This document shows, in pieces, positions 8,355 to 16,678 of a DNA stretch of 64,000 bases; position 1 is the first letter of the stretch, and each line of letters begins with the position of its first letter. Position numbers and translations under genes: made by a program. Origin of the DNA: Glycomyces buryatensis (GTDB lineage Bacteria; Actinomycetota; Actinomycetes; Mycobacteriales; Micromonosporaceae); contig NZ_STGY01000056.1 in assembly GCF_004912275.1 (NCBI RefSeq), positions 1 through 64,000 on the forward strand, given 5' to 3'. The notes under the pieces were generated by a model. That model did no database searches. It was not told the DNA's origin and saw nothing but the letters and a program-made list of their open reading frames with translations.

Positions 8355-9599
8355 TCAGGCGATGGCGGCCGCCAGGTGGGACTCTCCGGGTTCATCGAGG
8401 TGGAACTCGGCCTTTCGGCCTTGGCAGGTGACGCGGTAATCGCCCAGGAAGCCATTGAAGCGAAGGCGGCCTTCGGCGTCAGTCGCGATCGTCGTGGCCG
8501 GTGTGCCCCATTCGCCGTTGACGAGGTGGTGGAGGCGGTCGTACGAGGGCTTCGGGGTGCCGTCGGCGCGGACGAAACCGCCCGGCGCGCCGAGCCACAT
8601 GCCGGCGTCGCCCATGCCCCAGTAGGTGATCGCCTCGACCAAGGGGTGCGCGAGCAGGGTCTTGTAGTGGCGTTCGATCTCGTCCGCTTGGCGGGCTTCG
8701 CCTTCGGGCGTGGAGGGCCAGGAGTCGATCTGGTAGTCGTTCAGGTCGACGATCTCGGCCGGCATGGGATGTCCTGAGAGGATGGTGGTTTCGGTGAAGT
8801 GGATCGGAAGGCCATAGCGCGAGAAGCGATCGAGGACGGCCTCGGTCTTCTCCTCGCCCCAGTAGCCCTGATGCATGTGGCTCTGCAGGCCCAGCGCGTC
8901 GATCTTGATGCCGGATTCGAGGACGCCTTCGATGAGGCATTCGTAGGCCGCGGACATGTCGAAGTCGTTGAGCAGCAGCGTCGCGTTCGGACTCGCCTCA
9001 CGGGCGGCGTCGAAGACCATGCGCACCATCGGGATGCGGCCGATGTCGCGACACACGCGGGTGATGCCGTTGTCGTACTTGTCGAAGATCGGCATGATGA
9101 CGACCTCGTTGATGACGTCCCACATATCGATGACGCCGGCGAAGTCGCCGACCTCGCGCGTGATGCGCTCGACCTGGGCGCGGGCGATCTCCTCGTTGTC
9201 GAGGTCGAGAAGCCATGGGGCGGTGACGGTGTGCCACGCGAGCGGGTGGCCCTTGACGGGATGGCCGCGGTCGGCGAACCATCGCGCCGTCTGGAGGAGC
9301 CGCTGCGTGTCGGGCTTACCGCGCTCGGGTTCGAAACGGCCCCAATAGAAGGGCAGCGTGGCGAAGTTGAACAGCCCCTCCCATTGCTCGGCGCTGCGCG
9401 CGTCCCGTTCTGGATCCGCGGAGGTGCCGTTGGCGAGGTCGGCGAACTCGAAGCCGGTGCACCCGAAGAGGAACTTGTGGCGCGTCTGCTCCAGCTCGAC
9501 CTCGCGGCCGATGAGGGGCTCGCCGTCGAGGGTGAGCGTGACCGTCGCGTCGGCGGTGCGGTGCCGCTTGATTCTCACGTCTCTGAAAGTTTCGGTCAT
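8355..9599 (-). CDS. Intracellular GH10 endo-beta-1,4-xylanase
   Basis: 414-residue GH10 TIM-barrel enzyme cutting xylan or xylo-oligosaccharides. Acid/base Glu165 lies in WDVINE and nucleophile Glu270 in IHFTETT; GHPLAWHT (about 117-124) is the GH10 strand-3 signature. An N-terminal segment (about 1-45) and a C-terminal sandwich-like segment flank the barrel. There is no signal peptide, so it belongs with the intracellular group that trims imported oligomers, in keeping with the cytoplasmic GH43 nearby. Start 9599 is preferred over an in-frame ATG at 9617. Two GAAAGTTTCG operators lie at and before the start. Confidence 0.85.
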   Translation of the reverse strand: MTETFRDVRIKRHRTADATVTLTLDGEPLIGREVELEQTRHKFLFGCTGFEFADLANGTSADPERDARSAEQWEGLFNFATLPFYWGRFEPERGKPDTQRLLQTARWFADRGHPVKGHPLAWHTVTAPWLLDLDNEEIARAQVERITREVGDFAGVIDMWDVINEVVIMPIFDKYDNGITRVCRDIGRIPMVRMVFDAAREASPNATLLLNDFDMSAAYECLIEGVLESGIKIDALGLQSHMHQGYWGEEKTEAVLDRFSRYGLPIHFTETTILSGHPMPAEIVDLNDYQIDSWPSTPEGEARQADEIERHYKTLLAHPLVEAITYWGMGDAGMWLGAPGGFVRADGTPKPSYDRLHHLVNGEWGTPATTIATDAEGRLRFNGFLGDYRVTCQGRKAEFHLDEPGESHLAAAIA

Positions 9600-9627
9600 T
9601 ATGGGGCCACTTTCCATGAAAGTTTCG
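9585..9627. promoter_or_regulatory. Paired GAAA-N-TTTC operators of the xylanase gene
   Basis: Two copies of GAAAGTTTCG (9585-9594 and 9618-9627), 33 bases apart, one inside codons 2-5 of the xylanase and one upstream of it. CGAAA-N-TTTCG is the known negative element in front of actinomycete xylanase genes. Spacing near three helical turns would place two repressor dimers on one face. Confidence 0.65.
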
Positions 9628-9801
9628 ATGCGTCTGTATTCCAGCAGCTCTGCGGCCTCGGGTCAAGAGCCGCGGGAGGAACGACGGCGAGAACGTGCTG
9701 CCGCATAGTCGGCGCAAGCGGAATCCCTATCAGCGCCATGCGCCTCGCAAGATTGGGTCCGAGGCTGCTCCTGCCCATCCAGGTCGAGAAGCACTTGCGC
9801 G

Positions 9802-10257
9802 GTGATCTGCGAGAACGCGGTGTTGCGCGGGTCTGCGGTCGCCGGCGATCAGCCGGTGCTTGTCGACGACCACGTCTTCGTGGGGCCGCATGCCACGCTC
9901 CTGGGCTGCGAGGTCGGCAGGTGCGTCTATGTGGCGACCGCGGCGACGGTCCTGCAGTGCGCACGGTTGGGGGCCGGCTCGGTTGTCGCTGTCGGCGCGC
10001 TCGTCCATGCGCGCACCGTTCTGCCGGACGAGTACTTCGTGCCGCCGCACACGGTTGCGCTTGACGCGCCGGTGCGGCTGCTGGCCCCTGGCGATCCGGG
10101 CCTGGCCGAGGCCGTCAGGCGGGTGGGCTTCGCGCAGGTGGCATTCGGCGTCGACGCGGAGTGGACCGACCGGATCAGCCGGTACGAGCACATCGCGGAG
10201 GTGCGCGTCGCCGAGTTCGGCACGCACGCGGACGATGAGGTTCTGAATCTCGGCTAG
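9802..10257 (+). pseudogene. Gamma-carbonic-anhydrase/hexapeptide-repeat protein, N-terminally truncated
   Basis: The frame encodes the second half of a left-handed beta-helix protein: hexapeptide turns (VLVDDHVFVGPHATLLGCEV, then VYVATAATVLQCARLGAGSV) and the tail AEVRVAEFG. Relatives are about 170-220 residues and begin with several more turns before ICENAVLRGS. Here the similarity stops abruptly at about 9800; the upstream codons (RSRSTCA) do not match and no ribosome site is seen. A GTG at 9802 could still start a 151-residue product, but it would lack the first part of the helix and probably metal ligands. Most likely a decayed gene. Confidence 0.6.
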
Positions 10258-10264
10258 CGCCGCA

Positions 10265-10996
10265 TCAGCGACCCTTGTACTTGTGGTGAGGTGAGGAGGT
10301 CTTCCTGACGTGCGGTAACGGGCTGTCGATGCCCAGAGCGATGCTGGAACCGTCAGGGAACTCCAAGAGGTGGAAGACGCCCTCCTTGGATCCCTTGGGC
10401 TTCATCTGGTCTCGCCCGCGGTCGTGGTACCTGTCGGCGGTCAGCTCGAATACCGGTACGGTCTTCACCGGGCCGAGCGGCCGGTCCCCCTGATCGGCGG
10501 ACCACTCGTCAGGCAGGTTGCCGAGGTGCAACTTCAGCAGATCGAGGTGCTCCTTGGTCGATGCAGGGGCTGCCTCCCGCTGGTCCTGATCTCGCACCTC
10601 AACGAAGGCGAAACGCTGGTCGGTGAGGACCCAGACGCCGGTCTTGGTTCGCGCGGAGTCGGCCAGCGACGCGGCCCGGCAGTCCGATTGCGAACCTGAG
10701 ACCGTCACCGGCACCACTCCCCTGCCCTCTTCCGGGAAGTCATAATGGTGCAAGAAAAATTCAACCAGCTTGACGATCAGCCTGATCGAAGCGAGCAGTA
10801 TCCACTTCAACGCGGACAGGACGGCAAATCGCTTCGGGTTCCCGTCTCGTTGCCGACCCCGCACATCGTAGGCGGTGTTCGTGGGCGACGTCCCGAACGC
10901 GAACAAGACCTCCTCTTCGGGGCGCAGGAACTGCGAATGCATCACCGGCCGTGTGTCGAGTTCCGGATTGAAACCCCGGTACTGAATCTTCGCCAC
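10265..10996 (-). CDS. LTDxR-motif membrane protein, paralogue of the 42546-43181 gene
   Basis: 243 residues. N-terminal soluble part with FNPELDT and a Y-x-V-R-x-R-x-R-D-G-N-P stretch, then one hydrophobic segment (LKWILLASIRLIVKLVEFFL, about 63-82), then a C-terminal region with WVLTDQRFAFVEV and HLLEFPDGSSIAL. The same order occurs in the WXG-operon protein at 42546. VLTD(Q/R)R followed by beta strands is common in bacterial PH-like domains, so a membrane-linked PH-like module is a reasonable guess. GTG start with AAGGA nine bases upstream. Function unknown. Confidence 0.7.
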   Translation of the reverse strand: MAKIQYRGFNPELDTRPVMHSQFLRPEEEVLFAFGTSPTNTAYDVRGRQRDGNPKRFAVLSALKWILLASIRLIVKLVEFFLHHYDFPEEGRGVVPVTVSGSQSDCRAASLADSARTKTGVWVLTDQRFAFVEVRDQDQREAAPASTKEHLDLLKLHLGNLPDEWSADQGDRPLGPVKTVPVFELTADRYHDRGRDQMKPKGSKEGVFHLLEFPDGSSIALGIDSPLPHVRKTSSPHHKYKGR

Positions 10997-11108
10997 GATA
11001 ATCCGTCCTTATAACTGATTTCAAGATTCTGTCGCGTCAGAACGTGTGAGCAGCGCAAATGTTGGCTCTGAGGTGAACTTCAGTGCCGGGGAAAGCGTCA
11101 AGTCCTTG

Positions 11109-11732
11109 TCAGGCATACGCCTCGAAGCGTTCGAACGCTTGACCGGCCAGCGCCTCGGCGAGGTCGAGCGCGTCGGCCGTGTCGAATTCGCCGAGCTCGG
11201 ACCGCAGGAAGACGCCGATAAACAACTGGTCGCCCGCCCCGTGCAGATTGAAGACCTGCCCCGGCTCCGTCTCGTACGAGAGGGTGTACCCGGCAAGGAC
11301 GCCGTTGTCGAAGTCCTCGACCGTGTGGGACGGGTCGATCTCCCAGAATCGACGACCCTCGTCCAGCACACTCGCCGGGTCATCGGCGGTGTCGGTGGTG
11401 ATGCCGATGCCGGCCCCGATGGTGAGTGTGATGCCGGAGTCCGAGGTGTATTTGCAGTAGAGTTGGCGCGCCTCGGAGTCGGGGAACTTGCCGCCGTCCG
11501 CTTTGGAGAGTTCGACCTCGCCCGCCGAGAACGTCTCGAATTCGGCGAGGTCGAAGTCCTCGCATGTGGCGCTGGAGAAGTCGGCTTCGATGTCGGGAGT
11601 GTCGTCACGGATGAGCTGGACGACCAGGTAGACGGCGGCCAGGGCGACAAGGCCCAGCCCGACAGCCAGGAGGGCGAAGAGCCGCTTCCGGGATCGGCTA
11701 GCTACTTGCGGCTGGTTCGAGGGGACGGTCAA
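11109..11732 (-). CDS. Single-pass membrane protein with extracytoplasmic domain, unknown
   Basis: 207 residues: short cytoplasmic tail with basic SRSRKR, one transmembrane helix (about 18-40), then an acidic outside domain with two Cys (ATCEDFD, LYCKYT) that may pair. The layout resembles DUF3558-like or sensor lipoproteins, without a lipobox. Start is a TTG at 11732, supported by AGGAG seven bases upstream and by the basic N terminus; the next inner starts would cut the membrane helix. It lies 112 bases from the LTDxR gene on the same strand. Confidence 0.65.
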   Translation of the reverse strand: MTVPSNQPQVASRSRKRLFALLAVGLGLVALAAVYLVVQLIRDDTPDIEADFSSATCEDFDLAEFETFSAGEVELSKADGGKFPDSEARQLYCKYTSDSGITLTIGAGIGITTDTADDPASVLDEGRRFWEIDPSHTVEDFDNGVLAGYTLSYETEPGQVFNLHGAGDQLFIGVFLRSELGEFDTADALDLAEALAGQAFERFEAYA

Positions 11733-12154
11733 GTGTTCGCTCCTGAGGGCAGGGCCAGACGTGGTGCGCCGTGCCGCTGTGACCGGGCCGAGGTGGCCCG
11801 CCGCAACCAGGGGGGTGCGGCGATGATGACGCTAGCGGGTCAGCACGTTCCGCGGGGGCCGTTGCGCCGGGCCCGCCATGCACCATCCATGCTTCTTTCA
11901 TTGCGACGCCGACTGTTCTCCCTGCTGCTGAGACCAGTGCTCGCAGCAGCCGGGTGCCCGACCCGGAATCGTTCACAAAACTCCCGCCGGTGTCCCGCCG
12001 GTTCTCTGCCTCGTACCGGGACGGGAACGGTGCTTGACTGGTCCCTAAGTCTCCCAGGGTGATCGAGGCCGGAAGTCGATTCACTGCGCTGAGTCGTGTC
12101 GATGCTTTTGCGCTCGGGACCTCCCTATGCACAACCGCAGGAAGGTCAAGCACC
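11733..12154. other. Non-coding stretch between divergent membrane-protein genes
   Basis: About 420 bases with no convincing gene. TTGACT at about 12032 followed by an AT-poorer patch is a weak promoter candidate for the downstream exported protein. No repeat, tRNA or terminator seen. Confidence 0.4.
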
Positions 12155-14197
12155 ATGACGAACAACGACGACTCCTCGTCGCCCCCAATGCCATCGCGCG
12201 GCGCTGTGAGTCGTCGTCGGCTACTCGCCTTCGTAGCGGGAGGCACCGCCGTGCTGGTCGCGGCGGGCGTCACCGCCATGACCGCCGGTTTCGCCACCGC
12301 ACGGGAGACCGCAAGCGGGCAGACGGTCGCGGATCTGTCTGCCACCCTTGACGCTTCGGAGCAGGCGGCGGAGACGGTCCAGTTGCCGACAGGCGACCAG
12401 GTCCGGATGCTGCCGGACGGCACGATCGGGCTCCTGCCCGCAGAGGGCCGCGACGACGTCGAATTCCTCTCGGTCCCGGCCGCGGACGGCAGCGGCGACA
12501 CGATCATCATCCCCCAAGATCGGGCCGAAGAACTGCGCTCGGGCACCGAAGACGCCCGCCGCTACAACGTCACCCGGCTCATCGCCGACGGCCATACCGA
12601 CGCTGCCGACGTCGAGATGTCCGAGCTGGAGCGGTACGCGGGCCTGCCGCCGACGACCGCCGACACCGACACCGAGGCCGCTCAGACGCTCACTGTCACC
12701 ACCAGAGACCGCTTCGGCGGCGTCCCCGACAACAGCGGCGTCATGTGGTTCGACACCGCCGATTTCGGCCACAACGGGACACTCGAGTTCGACGCCGACG
12801 GCATCGCCACCGCCGACCTCGCCCCCGGCGCCTATCTCCTCACCTACACGATCGGAAGCGACGCCACCGGCACCGAGCCGGGCGAGTCGGCCTACGGCAT
12901 GAGCCATGTCGTGATCGCGGATCAGGGCATGGACCTCCTCCTCGACAGCGCCGAGGCCGAACCCGTCACCGTCGAGGTCGAACGTCCCGACGCGGCACTG
13001 GTCGACGACGCCCTGACGGTAGCCGCCAACGCTCCCGACGGCTCGCGCCTCTCCATCACCAGCTCCGGGGGAGATGGCACCAACCGCTACCTCATGCCGC
13101 AGACCGACGTGCCCGGGTACGACCTCGGCTTCCGATACCAGCAGACGCTGACCGGCTCCGAAGGCGGGCCCTACGAGTACAACCTCACCTTCGCCCAGCA
13201 CGGCGGCCTTCCCGACGACACCGCCTTCAGCGTCGCCGACGACGAACTCGCGGCGGTCCAGACCGACTACCGCGGCTTCGGCGAAGACGTCGACGGCTAC
13301 ACCTGCAATAGCGGCGACCACGTCGAACCCATCGCCCCGCCCCGCTGCCTCCTGATGCCCACGCCGTTCCCCTCCGAACGCCTTCAACTCTTCACCGCCG
13401 ATCCCGCGATCAGTTGGAGCAACTGGGTCGAAGGCGGACGGTACGACGCGGACAACCACCTGATCGACGGCTTCTACGAACTCGCGGACACCACCGTCTT
13501 CGAACCCGGCGAAACCGAACGGACGTTCCCGCATGGCCCCTTGACGTCGGGCGCGAGCGAGATGCTCCTCTACAACGAGGACGGCATCACCCGCATGGAG
13601 ACCGGCGCCAACTTGGGTGCCAGTGTCAACGGCGAACGCGTGAACCTCATCGGTTACACCGGCGATGCGACCCTGTTCCTGGACGGCCAGGAGCTCGACC
13701 AGGTCGCCGACGTCGACCCGTCCGGCGGCTTCGGTTTCGATCTCGCCGAGCCCACTGCCGGCCGCTACACGCTGGCCGTCGACGGGACGCGCGGCACCGC
13801 GACCGGACCGTTCGCCACCGCGTCCGCTGTCGAATGGAACTTCGACCTCGATCCGGCCGCGGTCGACCCTGAGGGCCAGCTGCTGAGCCTCCCGGCGGTC
13901 GGCCTCACCGCCGACGGCGTCGACGGCGGCTGGACCGAGGACCGCGACCAGGAGATCACCCTCGAACTGGCGGACAAGGACGGCCAGGCCGTGACGGCCC
14001 GGGAAATGACCTTCGAAGTGTCCTACAACGACGGACGGACCTGGAAGACGGTCGACATCGATCACGATGGGAGCACCGCCACCGTCGAGCTCGACCACCC
14101 CCGGTACGCCCGGTACGTCTCGACCCGGATGACCGCGACCGACGAAGCGGGCACTGAGGTCGCCCAGACCACGATCCGCGCCTACGGCCTCCGCTGA
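12155..14197 (+). CDS. Exported protein with S8-protease flanking domains but no protease domain
   Basis: 680 residues. N-terminal basic SRRR then a hydrophobic segment (about 20-45) for export. Residues about 65-145 look like the propeptide of actinomycete subtilases: VQLPTGDQV, a PDG turn, IIIPQDRAEEL and RRYNVTRLIADG. The end looks like the C-terminal beta-sandwich of the same proteases: VSYNDGRTW, DHPRYARYVSTRMTATD and QTTIRAYGL. Between them, where the DTG/HGT/GTS catalytic domain should be, are beta-rich segments with none of these motifs. So it keeps the ends of a secreted protease with a different centre. Start at 12155 has GGAAGG nine bases upstream; the longer in-frame extension lacks a site. 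Role may be inhibition, binding or structure; unknown. Confidence 0.65.
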   Translation: MTNNDDSSSPPMPSRGAVSRRRLLAFVAGGTAVLVAAGVTAMTAGFATARETASGQTVADLSATLDASEQAAETVQLPTGDQVRMLPDGTIGLLPAEGRDDVEFLSVPAADGSGDTIIIPQDRAEELRSGTEDARRYNVTRLIADGHTDAADVEMSELERYAGLPPTTADTDTEAAQTLTVTTRDRFGGVPDNSGVMWFDTADFGHNGTLEFDADGIATADLAPGAYLLTYTIGSDATGTEPGESAYGMSHVVIADQGMDLLLDSAEAEPVTVEVERPDAALVDDALTVAANAPDGSRLSITSSGGDGTNRYLMPQTDVPGYDLGFRYQQTLTGSEGGPYEYNLTFAQHGGLPDDTAFSVADDELAAVQTDYRGFGEDVDGYTCNSGDHVEPIAPPRCLLMPTPFPSERLQLFTADPAISWSNWVEGGRYDADNHLIDGFYELADTTVFEPGETERTFPHGPLTSGASEMLLYNEDGITRMETGANLGASVNGERVNLIGYTGDATLFLDGQELDQVADVDPSGGFGFDLAEPTAGRYTLAVDGTRGTATGPFATASAVEWNFDLDPAAVDPEGQLLSLPAVGLTADGVDGGWTEDRDQEITLELADKDGQAVTAREMTFEVSYNDGRTWKTVDIDHDGSTATVELDHPRYARYVSTRMTATDEAGTEVAQTTIRAYGLR

Positions 14198-14228
14198 GAC
14201 ACACCACAAGGCGGAAGTATGATGAGGT

Positions 14229-14375
14229 GTTCCAAGGATCTTGGACGAGCATGCGTCTTCCGCTGTGTCCGTGACGATGGGGGCGGTCTACCGCAAGCAG
14301 TAGCGGCCGGTCATCACCAAGGGCGCGGAATTGCTCGATACGGCATTCGGGGAGGGGCGAATCAAGGTCGAATAA
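14229..14375 (+). pseudogene. Tyrosine integrase, C-terminal remnant with internal stop
   Basis: In one frame the codons read HASSAVSVT, then GAVYRKQ, a TAG at 14301-14303, then RPVITKGAELLDTAFG and a TAA at 14373. This matches the C-terminal tail of actinomycete integrative-element integrases (G-H-A-S-S...V-Y-R-x-x-L-R-P-V-I...G-A-E-x-M-D-x-x-F), with the stop falling on the residue before RPV. Two further TGA codons sit just upstream (14220-14225) and everything N-terminal is missing. Its position, about 70 bases from the 3' end of tRNA-Ala, is where such integrases sit when they use a tRNA as attachment site. Confidence 0.65.
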
Positions 14376-14411
14376 CCCGCCAATGGCCCCGAATATGGCC
14401 CCAATACGAAA

Positions 14412-14435
14412 CGCCCGGGTGCGATCACCCGGGCG
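14412..14435. terminator. Hairpin terminator after tRNA-Ala
   Basis: Perfect 10-bp stem CGCCCGGGTG / CACCCGGGCG with a CGAT loop. On the plus strand five T follow (14436-14440); on the minus strand, the direction of the tRNA, three T follow. It probably ends tRNA transcription and may act both ways. Confidence 0.7.
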
Positions 14436-14442
14436 TTTTTGC

Positions 14443-14518
14443 TGGTGGAGCTTAGGAGATTCGAACTCCTGACCTTTTCCATGCCATGGAAACGCGCTAC
14501 CAACTGCGCCAAAGCCCC
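14443..14518 (-). tRNA. tRNA-Ala(GGC)
   Basis: 76 bases with CCA encoded. On the minus strand: acceptor GGGGCTT pairs with AAGCTCC and includes the G3-U70 wobble that marks alanine tRNAs; anticodon stem TTTCC/GGAAA encloses loop ATGGCAT with anticodon GGC; T arm AGGAG-TTCGAAT-CTCCT. All arms fold. The 3' end faces an integrase remnant, so this gene was probably an attachment site. Confidence 0.95.
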
Positions 14519-14840
14519 TTGATTGGCGTTCCAGAGGTCGTAAAACCTTGGAACCGGGACTAGTTTACACAGTGTTGACGCGCCCCTCCATGGTGGGGCT
14601 GGAGACCCCGGTCACTCTTGATTTGGGGGTGAAGTTGCTGGTCAGAATGGGTATATGGCGGTTGAGTTCGCATGGTGATCCGGCAGGTCTCTGGGAAAGC
14701 CCGAAGCCCGCGCCTCCGAGGCGGGCTTCGGTGCATGCCGGGCCGCTGCGGTGGCACTCGCCACTGCCGACTGTGCGAGCCGTGGAGGACCTGCGAATCT
14801 AGTCTCAAGCGATCCAATGGAACCCGCGGAAGGCCACCGA
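14519..14840. other. Non-coding stretch with one hairpin (14701-14731)
   Basis: About 320 bases. An 11-bp perfect stem CCGAAGCCCGC / GCGGGCTTCGG with a nine-base loop lies at 14701-14731, without a T run; it may be an insulator or weak terminator ahead of the hydrolase gene. No coding sequence or other element recognised. Confidence 0.5.
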
Positions 14841-15608
14841 ATGATTCCTCACCACGTCACCGATGGCGACGGCGAGACCGTCGTCCTCATCAACTCGCTC
14901 GGCACCACGATCGACATGTGGGAGCCGCAGGTCGGCCCGCTGTCCGAGCGGTTCCGTGTCGTCCGCTTCGACACCCGCGGCCACGGGCGCACCCCCACCC
15001 CGCCCGGGGAGTGGACCGTCGACGACCTCGCCGGCGACATCATCGACCTGCTCGACCACCTCGGTGCCCGCAACGCCCACTTGGTCGGCGTCTCCCTCGG
15101 CGGCGCTACCGCGATGGCCCTCGCCGAGCACTACCCCGACCGCGTCGGACGCCTCGCGCTCATCTCCGCCGCCACCCGGATCGGCACCTACGACAGCTGG
15201 CGGGACCGCGCGACCACCGTGCGCGCCAATGGATGCCAGGCCGTGAGCGCGGGCGCGATGGACCGCTGGTTCTCCCCGGCCTTCCACCGGAGCCATCCCG
15301 AGACCGTCGCGGCCTTCCGCGAGCGCTTCGACGCCTGCGACCCCGAGGGCTACGCCGGCTGCTGCGACGCCATCGGCCGGATGGACCTCTCGGGCGCCCT
15401 CGGTCACGTCACGGCCGAAACGCTCATCGTGGTCGGCACCGACGACGAGGTCACCACCGTCGCCGACGCCCGGTTCCTCGCCGAGGGCATCCGCGGCAGC
15501 CGCCTCGTGCCCGTGCCCGGAGGCAAGCACCTCCTGACCGCCGAATTCGCCGACCTCACCAATCGACTCCTCGTCGACTTCCTCACTAGCAGCGCAGCGA
15601 CCGCATGA
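14841..15608 (+). CDS. Alpha/beta hydrolase, 3-oxoadipate enol-lactonase-like
   Basis: 255 residues with nucleophile elbow GVSLGG (about residue 89), oxyanion NSLGTTIDMWEPQ near the start, catalytic Asp in GTDDEVT and His in GGKHLL. The NSLG-T-x-x-M-W and FDTRGHGRT signatures are those of PcaD-like enol-lactonases, which open the lactone ring in the protocatechuate branch of aromatic breakdown. No other pca gene is nearby, so the substrate is uncertain. Start chosen at ATG 14841 with GGAAGG seven bases upstream. The stop overlaps the next start by four bases. Confidence 0.8.
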   Translation: MIPHHVTDGDGETVVLINSLGTTIDMWEPQVGPLSERFRVVRFDTRGHGRTPTPPGEWTVDDLAGDIIDLLDHLGARNAHLVGVSLGGATAMALAEHYPDRVGRLALISAATRIGTYDSWRDRATTVRANGCQAVSAGAMDRWFSPAFHRSHPETVAAFRERFDACDPEGYAGCCDAIGRMDLSGALGHVTAETLIVVGTDDEVTTVADARFLAEGIRGSRLVPVPGGKHLLTAEFADLTNRLLVDFLTSSAATA

Positions 15609-15928
15609 GCGACGACGCGGACGAGGCCGTCACGGACGACCAGGCGGGCCGAGACGTGGGCAAGGGTGGTTTGCGGCGCGCGTTCTCACTGCTCGTGTAC
15701 CGCATCCAGACCGTGTCGATCCTCGGGTACATGGGCGCCGCATCGATCATCGGGATCGAGGCGCTGGCCCTGGTCATCGGGTTCACGACCGCGCTGCCGA
15801 TCGCGATCCCGTTCGTCGTGGTGATCCTGGGTACGGTGTATTTCCTGCGGGAGCGGCTGAAGGCCATATGGTCCGCGGTCCTCGCCCGGCTCGGCGGGTC
15901 CAAGCCGGCCGACGAGCGGGAGCGGTGA
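15605..15928 (+). CDS. Small membrane protein, unknown
   Basis: 107 residues: acidic N terminus (about 1-20), then a hydrophobic region (about 35-82) that can hold two membrane helices, with a basic, charged tail (RERLKAIWSAVLARLG). Translationally coupled to the hydrolase gene through an ATGA overlap. No known motif. Confidence 0.65.
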   Translation: MSDDADEAVTDDQAGRDVGKGGLRRAFSLLVYRIQTVSILGYMGAASIIGIEALALVIGFTTALPIAIPFVVVILGTVYFLRERLKAIWSAVLARLGGSKPADERER

Positions 15929-16005
15929 ACCCGATCCCGTTGCCCGGGCTCGGATCCTGGGATTAGGACTCGCCTCGCGGGTGCCGAATCCGTAGAATCG
16001 CGCGC

Positions 16006-16656
16006 ATGACCTTGCTGATGGCCGACCTCGACAACACCCTCATCGACCGCGACGCGGCGTTTCGGACCGGAGCGGTCGAGTTCCTGCTCGGGCACGACCT
16101 TCCCGAGGAGGACATCGACTGGATCATGCAGGTCGATGCCTCGGGGTACGCGCCGAGAACCGTTGTCGCGCAGGCCATCGTCGAACGCTACGGCAATGGG
16201 CTCGAAGCGGAGCGCATCATCGACTTCCTGCGGCGCGGCGCCAGGGAGCACGCCCGGGTCACTGCCGACACCGTCGCGGCCCTGGCCCGCGCCCGGGAGG
16301 CGGGGCATCGGCTCGTGATCGTCACCAATGGCGTCGTCGCGCAGCAGACCGGGAAGATCGAGTTCTCAGGGCTCCACGAGCTGGTCGACGGGTGGGTGGT
16401 CAGCGAGGGCGTCGGTTCGCGCAAGCCCGAGGCCGGGATCTTCGAGGCGGCGGCCGCCGTGGTCGGAGGGACGCTCGAGGGCGCATGGATGATCGGCGAC
16501 CGCGACGACGCCGACATCCTCGGCGCGCACCGCCTCGGGATCAACAGCGTGTGGCTGCACCTGGATCGAGCCTGGTCGCAGCCGGACTACGCGCCGACCC
16601 ACATCGCGGACACGGTCGCCGACGCGATCGACCACGCCGCCGGGCTCCGGGACTGA
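16006..16656 (+). CDS. HAD-superfamily hydrolase (phosphatase-like)
   Basis: 216 residues with all HAD motifs: DLDNT (motif I, residues 5-9, nucleophile Asp), VTNG (motif II), Lys in SRKPEAG (motif III) and GDRDDAD (motif IV). The long helical cap after motif I marks subfamily I. Likely a small-molecule phosphatase; substrate unknown. Expression is probably leaderless: TAGAAT (15993-15998) lies seven bases before the ATG. Confidence 0.85.
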   Translation: MTLLMADLDNTLIDRDAAFRTGAVEFLLGHDLPEEDIDWIMQVDASGYAPRTVVAQAIVERYGNGLEAERIIDFLRRGAREHARVTADTVAALARAREAGHRLVIVTNGVVAQQTGKIEFSGLHELVDGWVVSEGVGSRKPEAGIFEAAAAVVGGTLEGAWMIGDRDDADILGAHRLGINSVWLHLDRAWSQPDYAPTHIADTVADAIDHAAGLRD

Positions 16657-16678
16657 AATCGCCGCCTAGACGGGCGGA

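Noticed and set aside
12221-14209. Minus-strand open frame of 662 codons
   Set aside because: Antisense to the exported S8-flank protein, no family motif, no start signals.
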